DNA from: Micromonospora cabrerizensis
GTDB lineage: Bacteria > Actinomycetota > Actinomycetes > Mycobacteriales > Micromonosporaceae
Length of the DNA: 63,310 bases
Reading direction: 5' to 3'
Assembly (NCBI RefSeq): GCF_022230955.1
Contig: NZ_JAKKFI010000106.1
Span: 1-63,310 of the forward strand
In this document: positions 56,773 to 63,310 of the stretch, piece by piece
How the letters are laid out: every line of letters starts with the position of its first letter
Position numbering within the stretch: the stretch's first letter is position 1
Notes under the pieces: model-generated
Seen by the model: the letters and a program-made list of their open reading frames with translations, nothing else
Told to the model about the DNA's origin: nothing
The model's database searches: none
Position numbers and translations under genes: made by a program

Positions 56773-57900
56773 TCAGCGCAGCTTGCTCAGCGTCCGGGCG
56801 TACCCGGTCCACTCGGCGGCGTCGCCGACGTCCGCGCGCACCTGGGCCTCCTTCATGATGGCGAGCACCTGCTCGGCCGGTGCCTCGGCCAACTTGCCGA
56901 GCGTGCTGATCCCGGCGCGGGCCAGCGCCGCCCGGGCCTTGGTGGGCACACCGCTGAGCATGGCGATGTCGGCGTCACCGACGTTCTCCAACTCGCTCTC
57001 GATGCCCAGCGCGGCGGCGACCGCCGACTGGGCGCCGACGGTGGTCCGGACGATCACCGCCTCCCGCTCGCTCACCTCGCCGAGCATCGCGTCCACGCTC
57101 GGGTAGCTGGTGTCCGCCGGCAGCACTTTCAGCACGTCGCGGATCAGCCGACCGTCGGCCACCTCCTCCTCGCCGAAGGCGCGCAGGAACTCCGACAGCT
57201 TCACCTCGCGCGGGAAGCGCTGCCGGACGTCACCGTTCTCGGCGGCATACCGCTCCAGGTAGGCCGCGCCCCGGACCTTCGGCCCGACGACCACGTCGAC
57301 GCCGAGGGTCTCCACGGCGGGCAGCACGATGGTGCCGGCCTTGGTCTGCCAGATGCTGACCTTCTTGTCCATGAACATCGTGGTGCCCATGTACTTGCCG
57401 AAGTCCAGCGTGCCGATGTAGTTGGGGATCTGCTCAACGGTGTACGGGCCGGGGCTGACCTTGTTCCCGTGCACCGTCGAGTGCAGCCGGTTGATCTCGG
57501 CGCGGATCTCGTCGAGCAGCCGCCGCAGGCTGACCCTCATCGTCGCCATGCAGGAGAACGCCTTGGCCAGGTCGGTGCCGAGGTGGTCCAGGTCGTGTTC
57601 GATGCGGTGGAACCGCTCGTTGAAGCCCTGCTCCCCCGGGGTCTGCCCGGCCTGCACCACGTCCTCGCCGTCGACCCAGTCGCTGTGGGCGAAGGTGCGG
57701 GCGAAAGGCGGCGGCGCGCAGCCCGGCTCCACCGCGGGGAACGACTCGGCGTAGCTGAACACCCGCTTCGCGGTGCCCACGTTCTCGTAGATCCAGGATG
57801 AGACCAGCACACTGGCGTCCGAGGCCGGAATGCCGTGCTTGGTGAACGCCTCGTACAGCTCGGTGACGGTCACCCCGTCGTAATTGATCTCGCTCGCCAT
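56773..57900 (-). CDS. Unknown protein with C-terminal helix-hairpin-helix-like domain
   Basis: 375 aa. N-terminal ~60 residues VTVTELYEAFTKHGIPASDASVLVSSWIYENVG; middle FNERFHRIEHDLDHLGTDLAKAFSCMATMRVSLRRLLDEIRAEIN looks coiled-coil; C-terminal VGDADIAMLSGVPTKARAALARAGISTLGKLAEAPAEQVLAIM is an HhH/DUF4332-like repeat. The ATG lies 13 bp after the 781-aa gene. Not a known tail protein; probably an accessory of the second baseplate locus. Confidence 0.68.
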   Translation of the reverse strand: MASEINYDGVTVTELYEAFTKHGIPASDASVLVSSWIYENVGTAKRVFSYAESFPAVEPGCAPPPFARTFAHSDWVDGEDVVQAGQTPGEQGFNERFHRIEHDLDHLGTDLAKAFSCMATMRVSLRRLLDEIRAEINRLHSTVHGNKVSPGPYTVEQIPNYIGTLDFGKYMGTTMFMDKKVSIWQTKAGTIVLPAVETLGVDVVVGPKVRGAAYLERYAAENGDVRQRFPREVKLSEFLRAFGEEEVADGRLIRDVLKVLPADTSYPSVDAMLGEVSEREAVIVRTTVGAQSAVAAALGIESELENVGDADIAMLSGVPTKARAALARAGISTLGKLAEAPAEQVLAIMKEAQVRADVGDAAEWTGYARTLSKLR

Positions 57901-57913
57901 GGTGGTGTCCCTC

Positions 57914-60259
57914 TCAGAGCTGGTCGTACACGCCGCGGTGCCGGCGCTGCTGGAAGGTGCGGAAGGTTCGGGCCACCGCCGGGCGCAGCGGCTCGGCGGT
58001 GCCGTCGGTGTCGAGGTCGACGTGGTCGCGGCGGATGCCGAAGGTGTTGATCTCCACGCCGAGCGGGCAGACCCGGGTCAGCGCGTTCATCAGGCGCTCG
58101 TACTGCGCCAGGGTCAGCGTCACCCCGTCGGGCAGCTCCACCCGGAACTCGTACGGGTCGGTCCGGCCGGTCCGCACGTAGGAGAGCGCCACCACGGCGA
58201 CCAGCCCGGCGTGGGTGGGCCGCAGCGCGGTCCGCGCGCCGACCGCCTTGATCTGCGCGGTGCCGCCGCCGAGCCCCACGGTGTACCAGCGGAACCCGGT
58301 GGCCCGGCGCTCGGCCAGGTTCAGCCCGGCCTGTGGCAGGCCGATCACGCTGCACACCAGCAGGATCCGGTTGCCCGTCTCGACGAGCGGCAGCGCGGCG
58401 GCGAGGTGCTGGTCGCGCAACAACCCCACCAGCCGGGCCAGCCGGTCGCCGGCAGCCGGCTGGCCGGCGATCAGCGCGCCGGCCAACGCGGCCGGCAGTT
58501 CGATGGTCTCCACCAGTTCGTCGGGGAGCCGGTTCAGCGCGGCGACCAGCGGGGCCGGGTCCCGGACAGCGGGCAGGCCGGCGGCGGCCAGCACCTGGTC
58601 CACCGGCTGTCCGGCCGGCCGGGTCGGCACCGCCGCCCACCGGGTCCGGGCCGCCGCGTCGGTCAGCGGCGTCCACGCCGGCTCCCCGGCGCCCGTCCAG
58701 GCGGATGCGGCGGCGACCAGACCGGCGAGGAGCAGCGCGTTGCCGCCCGGGTCGCCCGGCGCGTGGAACTGCGCCTCGACCGTCGTGTCGGCCCCGACCG
58801 CGGCGCTCAGCGGCGCGGTCACCGCCAGCCCTCGGGTGGGCAGGTGGGACAGGTACATCCGGGTGGTGCTGACCCGGTGCGTGGTCGGCAACCCGCACAC
58901 CCGCCACAGCCAGGCCAACTCGCCGTCGGCAGCCACGGTCGGCACGCCGTGCGCGCGGGCGGCGGCGATCAGCGCCTCGGCGGTCCGGTCGGCGGTGACC
59001 GCCCGGGCGGTGTCCAGCACCCGGTTGCGCAGGTCGGTGGCCTGCGCGGGGGTCGGCCAGCTCACGTCGACGCCGAGGCCCAGCTCGTAGCGGCTGCCAC
59101 CGGCGTCGTCCTGGGCGCGGGTCACCTGCCACACGATGGACGAGCCGAGTGCCCGGCAGACCCGCCCGGCCCGGTCCAGGGCGGCGGCCAGCGGCGGCGC
59201 GATGCCGTGCGCGCTGTCGAAGGCGTACGACTGACGCAGGCTGGCCCGCAGCGCGGTGACCTCGGCCAGCCGACTGCCCGGCAACGCCCGGCCGGCGTGC
59301 ACGGTGTTGTTCGGTGGGGTGTTCGCGGGCAGCACCAGCCGGTCGCGGCGCAGTTGGGCGAGGAAGTTCGTGCGGTGCTGCGGATCGCCCGCGGCCACCA
59401 GCCGGATCGCCACCGCGAACCGGTCGTCGTCCTCGCGCAGGGTGAACCGCTCGCCGCCGGGCAGGTCGGCGAAGAGCCCGGTGTTCGGATCGGTGTCCGT
59501 GCCCGGCCCGTTGAGCAGCCGGCGCACCGCACCCGGCGTGGGCAGCAGGAACCGCCGGTAGAGCCCGAGCCGGTGGGCGTACGCGCCGTCCGGCTCGCGG
59601 GCCGGCGGGGCCAGCCGGCGGGCGTACACCTCGCCGCTGGCCGGCTCGTGCACCAGCTCGTCGACGAAACGGGCCACCCCGACGTCCGCGCCGATGCGGT
59701 CCAGCGCGTCGCGCCGGGCGTGCGCGAGGGTCCGGTACGCGTGCACCTCCCGGGCCGCGCGGCGCAGGCGGTGCTTCTCGTACGACATGAGGTAGAGCAG
59801 CCGGCCCAGGTTGCCCTCCAGCACGGCCAGCTCGATCAGGCCGGTGAGCGCGGCACCGGTGAGGGCCGTGGCGGATGCGCCGTCGACGGCCCGCTCGACC
59901 GTCACCGCGACGGGGAACGACGCGACCAGCGGCTCGTCGGCGGTGTCCGGGGCGTACGCCGGCACCGACGCCCCGGCGGCCGACCAGGGCGCGAAGACCA
60001 CCGGTGGCAGCACCCGCTGGCCGGCGCCGCCCGGGTCCACCGTGACGGTCACCCGCACGGTCTCCTCGACCAGGTCACGGCGCAGCACGACGGTGAGCAG
60101 CGGGTGGCGGCTGGTCCAGTCCACGACCGCGGCACCGCTGTCGGCCAGTGGCACCACCACCCGCCGGACGGTGCCCGGGTAGGGGCCCTCCAGCTGGTCG
60201 ACGAGGTTACGTTCGACGGACGGGTCGGCGCCGTCCACGGGTACCCGCAGGTCGGTCAT
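57914..60259 (-). CDS. Large 781-aa protein of the second baseplate locus
   Basis: 781 aa, ATG at 60259. Mixed alpha/beta without signal peptide or membrane segments. Recognisable segments: LLYLMSYEKHRLRRAAREVHAYRTLAHARRDALDRIGADVGVARFVDELV near 150-200 (tail-protein-I-like helix pattern), YRRFLLPTPGAVRRLLNGPG, and a C-terminal PYEFRVELPDGVTLTLAQYERLMNALTRVCPLGVEINTFGI. This ending resembles the C-terminus of phage tail protein I/Afp12-like wedges. Possibly a fused, expanded wedge protein. I cannot assign it firmly. Confidence 0.65.
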   Translation of the reverse strand: MTDLRVPVDGADPSVERNLVDQLEGPYPGTVRRVVVPLADSGAAVVDWTSRHPLLTVVLRRDLVEETVRVTVTVDPGGAGQRVLPPVVFAPWSAAGASVPAYAPDTADEPLVASFPVAVTVERAVDGASATALTGAALTGLIELAVLEGNLGRLLYLMSYEKHRLRRAAREVHAYRTLAHARRDALDRIGADVGVARFVDELVHEPASGEVYARRLAPPAREPDGAYAHRLGLYRRFLLPTPGAVRRLLNGPGTDTDPNTGLFADLPGGERFTLREDDDRFAVAIRLVAAGDPQHRTNFLAQLRRDRLVLPANTPPNNTVHAGRALPGSRLAEVTALRASLRQSYAFDSAHGIAPPLAAALDRAGRVCRALGSSIVWQVTRAQDDAGGSRYELGLGVDVSWPTPAQATDLRNRVLDTARAVTADRTAEALIAAARAHGVPTVAADGELAWLWRVCGLPTTHRVSTTRMYLSHLPTRGLAVTAPLSAAVGADTTVEAQFHAPGDPGGNALLLAGLVAAASAWTGAGEPAWTPLTDAAARTRWAAVPTRPAGQPVDQVLAAAGLPAVRDPAPLVAALNRLPDELVETIELPAALAGALIAGQPAAGDRLARLVGLLRDQHLAAALPLVETGNRILLVCSVIGLPQAGLNLAERRATGFRWYTVGLGGGTAQIKAVGARTALRPTHAGLVAVVALSYVRTGRTDPYEFRVELPDGVTLTLAQYERLMNALTRVCPLGVEINTFGIRRDHVDLDTDGTAEPLRPAVARTFRTFQQRRHRGVYDQL

Positions 60260-60271
60260 CGGTCCCCCCGC

Positions 60272-61708
60272 TCAGACGATCCGGAACGGCCGGGGGTCGT
60301 CCCGGTCGACGTAGACGGGCACCTGGTTCGCGGCGAGCACCGCGTTGTCGCCGACCGGCAGGCGCTGCACCCCGTCGCCGGTGGGCGCGCTGCCGGTCAC
60401 CACCACCGCCGAGTCGGCCGGGAAGCGGACCAGCCGCAGCGCGCGGACGTCCGCGACACCCGGCTCGTTCATCAGCGTCCAGATCACCTCGGCGGCGCGG
60501 ACCGGCTCACCGAAGGGCAGCTCGTCGACGTAGCGGCGCAACCGGGCGTGCAGGCGGGCGCGCAGCTCGGTGGCCGCGGTGGACGCGTTCACCGTCTCCT
60601 TCGAGCCGGTGGGCAGGGGCAGGCCCCGGATCACCAGGTCGGCCTCGACACCGATGCCCACCTCGTCGGCCCGGTCCACCGAGGCGAAGATGCCCACCGG
60701 GCGCAGGTCCTCGATGACCGACTCGACGGCGGCGTGCAGCCCGTCGGGGCCGTCCCAGATGGCCGCGGCGGTGGGTGCGACCAGCACCGTGACGTAGTAC
60801 GGGTTGCCCAGGTCGCGTTCGGTGCTGAAGACCCGCTCGATGAAATTGAAGTTGCCGAAGATGGACTGGTTGAGGTCCAGCCCGCCCCGGCCGTCGAAGA
60901 CCTGCACCTGTCGTACGCCGGGAACGGTCGCCACGGCCAGCCCGATCGCCTCGGCCGTCCAGATGGAGCGGGGCGCGGTCAGCAGCAGCTGCCGGTAGCG
61001 GGCGTCGGGGACCTGCTGCTCGCCCCCGGTCAGCGCGACGGTGTGGGTGATCTCCACCAGCTCGACGCCGGCGGCCTGCTCGGCGTCGTCCAGGTCGGCC
61101 AGCAGGGTGTCGGCCCGGTTCCACCGGTCGATCCTCTGGCTCGGTTGCGTGGGGTCGAGGTTGTGCGCCGGGCCGGGATAGAACGCGGCGACGGCCGGCA
61201 CCCGTTCGGCCACGGCGGCGGAGAGCACCACCGTCTCGTCCAGGGCCACGTGGTGCCCGCCGGGTGTGGACAGCCGCGCGCCCCGGGGCAGGGTGAGCTG
61301 GGTGCGTCCGGTGGGCAGGGCGGCCTTCAGCTTCAGCTTCACCGTGCCCGTCGCCGACAGGTAGGGGCGGGGTATGCCGAGTTCCTCGCCGAGGCGGGTC
61401 AACGCGTCGGCGGTCGCCGACACCACGTACGAGTTGTCGTAGACGGCACCGAGCGCCGCCCACAGCCGGGCGTCCTCCAGCGCGGCCAGTTCCAGGACCT
61501 TACGGAGCACCGCACCGCTGGTCAGGTCGACGTCGTCGCCGAAGAGCAGCCGGGCGGTGGCCAGCTTCTCGGCGAGCAACCGGGCGAAGGACTTCGGCAC
61601 GAAGCCGGTCTCGACGATGCCGAAGCCGGTCGAGCCGGTGGCCCGCAGCGCGGCGGCGTCGACGGCCAGGACGTCGGCCAGCTCGGCCGGGAGAGTGGGA
61701 TCAGACAC
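60272..61708 (-). CDS. Baseplate J/gp47-family protein of the second locus
   Basis: 478 aa. TGFGIVETGFVPKSFARLLAEKLATARLLFGDDVDLTSGAVLRKVLELAALEDARLWAALGAVYDNSYVVSATADALTRLGEELGI is the gpJ N-terminus, with LPRGARLSTPGGHHVALDE and VEITHTVALTGGEQ; the wedge repeat continues to FPADSAVVVTG. It overlaps the gp25 gene by 8 nt. It is clearly different from the 876-aa baseplate protein at 33033 and lacks Asp boxes. Confidence 0.88.
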   Translation of the reverse strand: MSDPTLPAELADVLAVDAAALRATGSTGFGIVETGFVPKSFARLLAEKLATARLLFGDDVDLTSGAVLRKVLELAALEDARLWAALGAVYDNSYVVSATADALTRLGEELGIPRPYLSATGTVKLKLKAALPTGRTQLTLPRGARLSTPGGHHVALDETVVLSAAVAERVPAVAAFYPGPAHNLDPTQPSQRIDRWNRADTLLADLDDAEQAAGVELVEITHTVALTGGEQQVPDARYRQLLLTAPRSIWTAEAIGLAVATVPGVRQVQVFDGRGGLDLNQSIFGNFNFIERVFSTERDLGNPYYVTVLVAPTAAAIWDGPDGLHAAVESVIEDLRPVGIFASVDRADEVGIGVEADLVIRGLPLPTGSKETVNASTAATELRARLHARLRRYVDELPFGEPVRAAEVIWTLMNEPGVADVRALRLVRFPADSAVVVTGSAPTGDGVQRLPVGDNAVLAANQVPVYVDRDDPRPFRIV

Positions 61709-62204
61709 TGGGCAGCTCCCCGAGATGCACCGAGAGCCGGTCGTCGGTGATGGTTTCGAACTGGACCTGCACCTGGAGGGTGCGGGACGCGCGCAGCGCG
61801 GCCTTCGCCGCGTCGTCGGTGCCGGTCGCGCCGAGCCGACCGTCGTCGAGGTTCACGTCGACGATCCTGCGGACGCGGGGGTCGCGGTCGAGCAGTGTGA
61901 TAATGCCGATGCGCACCTGCTCGCGGATCAGGTTCGGCTCGATCTGCTCGGCGAGGGCGTTGAGACCGTCGAAGCCGAAGGTGGCGTCGAAGACGTTCGA
62001 GCCGCGCAGCGTTGTCAACGCCACCGCGAGGCTCTGGGCGACGTTGTCGGTGCCGGCGACAAGGGCCAGCACCCGGCCGTTCGGGCCGTCGTCGAAGACG
62101 ATGTCGCGGGCCAGGTCCACGCCGGGCATGGTGGGTTCGAAGGCGAGGCCCCAGCCGAGGTAGCGGCGCTGGGCGGCCTGCCGTTCCCGCTCGGTCCGGT
62201 CCAC
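61701..62204 (-). CDS. GPW/gp25-family protein of the second locus
   Basis: 167 aa from a GTG at 62204. NVAQSLAVALTTLRGSNVFDATFGFDGLNALAEQIEPNLIREQVRIGIITLLDRDPRVRRIVDVNLDDG matches the gp25-like wedge layout, but the N-terminal extension (RERQAAQRRYLGWGLAFEP) differs from the copy at 32602. 1 nt after the PAAR-like gene. Confidence 0.82.
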   Translation of the reverse strand: MDRTERERQAAQRRYLGWGLAFEPTMPGVDLARDIVFDDGPNGRVLALVAGTDNVAQSLAVALTTLRGSNVFDATFGFDGLNALAEQIEPNLIREQVRIGIITLLDRDPRVRRIVDVNLDDGRLGATGTDDAAKAALRASRTLQVQVQFETITDDRLSVHLGELPSV

Positions 62205-62205
62205 C

Positions 62206-62529
62206 TCAGACCGCCTTCAGCTTGCTCTGCCCGGCGCTGGCGGACAGGCCGGGGCTGGAGCCGTCGGTGGCGCCGCTGAGCGAGTCCAGGGCCACTGCGA
62301 CGCTGCCGACCTTGAGCTTGCCGGCGGCTCCGGTCGCCGAGGTCACCGTGCTGCACTGCTTGGTGGAGTTGCTGGTGGTGATGGTGCACCCGGCCACCGA
62401 CTTGCCGCTGATGCCGTCCAGCCGGACCACCGGCGCGCGGCTGACAGTCAGCTTGCCCTGCCCGGCCGGGGTGACCGCCCCCTGGCTGGGGCAGTGCACG
62501 TTGCTCGACGTGGTGAGCACGAAAGCCAT
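62206..62529 (-). CDS. PAAR-like tip protein of the second locus
   Basis: 107 aa. MAFVLTTSSNVHCPSQGAVTPAGQGKLTV begins two short beta-rich repeats (VVRLDGISGKSVAGCTI, KLKVGSVAVALDSLSGATDGSSPGLSASAGQSKLKAV) with Cys pairs, as in PAAR-like/DUF4280 spike-tip proteins. Gene order gpV-tip-gp25-gpJ supports this. Distinct from the tip at 32267. Confidence 0.72.
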   Translation of the reverse strand: MAFVLTTSSNVHCPSQGAVTPAGQGKLTVSRAPVVRLDGISGKSVAGCTITTSNSTKQCSTVTSATGAAGKLKVGSVAVALDSLSGATDGSSPGLSASAGQSKLKAV

Positions 62530-62539
62530 GTCGCTCTCC

Positions 62540-63310
62540 TCAGTGGACGTTCATCGCGTTGCTGACCTGGACGTCGACGTCGTCGGCGGCGATGTTGACG
62601 GTGCCGCCGCTGATGTTGACCGCGCCGTTGCCCGCGTCCAGGTCGATCCGGGTGGCGGTGATGGTGATCGAGCCGTCCTGCTTCATCACGATCGACGACC
62701 CGCCGGCGGCGTGCTCGATGGTGATGCTGTCGGCCTCGTCGGCGCGGGCCGGGCGCTGGCCCCGCCCCTGGAGTTGGGCCCGGCCCACCCGCACGGTCAG
62801 CTCACCCAGCTCGATGACCCGGTTGCCGTCGCCGTCGGTGAGGTCGTGCGCCACCTTGCCGTCGTGGTCGGCCGGCACGACCGTGTCGCCGACCGACGAG
62901 CGGCTGTTGGTGGCCACCCCGACCGGCAGGGACAGCCACCAGTCCCCCGGCTGGGAGACCGGGGCGTGCCCGGTGGGCCAGAGGGCGCCCACCTCCACCG
63001 GGTCGTCCGGAGCGCCGTTGCGGTAGGCCAGCGCCACCCGGGTGCCCGGGTAGCGGGGCAGGATGAGCCCGCAGCCACCCCAGGCGAACGGCGTCAGGTA
63101 GGTCACCCCGGGCAGCGGCGCGGGCTGCTCCCGGCGTACCGGCAGGCGGCGGGCCCCGTTGGGGCGGCCGTCCGGGCGGGCCAGCCCCTCCCACACCGTC
63201 TCGGTCTGCGCCGGCGGCTCGACGGCGCCGCTGGCGTTGGTGGCGGCCGCGCGTACCTCGCCGATCTCCAGGCCGCGCGTCTCGCCGCGGGCCGCGCGGG
63301 CCGCCCGCCG
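62540..63310 (-). CDS. gpV/VgrG-like baseplate spike protein (partial)
   Basis: The frame stays open to the window end, so at least the N-terminus is missing; 256 codons are visible. TYLTPFAWGGCGLILPRYPGTRVALAYRNGAPDDPVEVGALWPTG is the gp5/gpV OB-fold, followed by a beta-helix tail ending GSITITATRIDLDAGNGAVNISGGTVNIAADDVDVQVSNAMNVH. Its stop is 10 nt before the tip gene. The second locus thus has its own spike. Confidence 0.85.
   Translation of the reverse strand, partial: RRAARAARGETRGLEIGEVRAAATNASGAVEPPAQTETVWEGLARPDGRPNGARRLPVRREQPAPLPGVTYLTPFAWGGCGLILPRYPGTRVALAYRNGAPDDPVEVGALWPTGHAPVSQPGDWWLSLPVGVATNSRSSVGDTVVPADHDGKVAHDLTDGDGNRVIELGELTVRVGRAQLQGRGQRPARADEADSITIEHAAGGSSIVMKQDGSITITATRIDLDAGNGAVNISGGTVNIAADDVDVQVSNAMNVH

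Noticed and set aside
57884..61750. Very long open frame on the plus strand across the second baseplate locus
   Set aside because: It is the GC-rich antisense shadow of the minus-strand gpJ and 781-aa genes; composition is His/Arg/Gly-biased with no domain.

Overview
The window is a contiguous stretch of very GC-rich actinobacterial chromosome (G/C dominates third codon positions, GTG starts are frequent, start/stop overlaps are common). A late-cobalt-insertion B12 operon, LppM-like and BTAD-type proteins, CebR-like LacI operators and phage-tail-like injection loci together suggest Micromonosporaceae, most likely Micromonospora. That genus call is inference: no rRNA or tRNA gene is present. 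I saw no transposase, integrase, capsid gene or CRISPR array.

Layout. (1) 1-11380, minus strand: a cobalamin biosynthesis operon led by a cobalamin riboswitch. Transcription order is riboswitch, a 49-codon small ORF, cobN, a fused ChlI/ChlD-type chelatase subunit, cobO, cobB, cobI, cobM, cbiD and the first 47 codons of a cobL/cbiE-like gene. Most junctions are 4-nt start/stop overlaps. (2) 11500-24700: housekeeping and accessory genes. These are a metallo-beta-lactamase-fold hydrolase, an ECF sigma factor with an anti-sigma-like partner, lipoproteins, an aldo/keto reductase, an MFS transporter divergent from a LacI regulator, an LpqC-like esterase, a FUSC-type exporter, a TetR/FAD-monooxygenase divergent pair with a visible operator, a Nudix hydrolase and an LppM-like lipoprotein. 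(3) 24838-38344, plus strand: a tightly coupled contractile injection (phage-tail-like) operon. It has two small membrane proteins (one with glycine zipper and HExxH), an Ig-like protein, sheath, tube, a long disordered protein, a LysM/tube-cap protein, a VgrG-like spike, a PAAR-like tip, gp25, a baseplate-J-like protein fused to Asp-box repeats, a tail-protein-I-like gene and three membrane-anchored proteins. No AAA+ ATPase, tape measure or tail terminator is visible. (4) 38396-51549: a LacI-controlled carbohydrate acid locus. The minus arm carries LacI, an ABC sugar importer, a DUF624-like protein and a PmoA-family protein. The plus arm carries a Gfo/Idh/MocA oxidoreductase, UxaC, a fuconate-dehydratase-like enolase, a UxuB-like dehydrogenase and a second oxidoreductase. 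A secreted pectate lyase follows at 51763. (5) 53201-55622: an HD-domain protein and a Tat-exported FAD oxidoreductase. (6) 55871-63310, minus strand: a BTAD regulator and a second, different baseplate-type locus (gpV-like partial, PAAR-like tip, gp25, gpJ, a 781-aa protein and a 375-aa HhH-like protein) that runs off the window end.

How it fits together. The uronate locus supplies extracellular pectin cleavage, import and isomerase/reductase/dehydratase steps, probably derepressed together through TGCAAA-type LacI operators in the divergent intergenic region. The two phage-tail-like loci encode partly parallel baseplates (gpV/VgrG, PAAR-like, gp25, gpJ), which suggests two machines or one machine with alternative baseplate sets. 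Two families of long intergenic hairpin repeats are scattered through the window. One family sits at three convergent gene ends and, in one case, supplies both stop codons.
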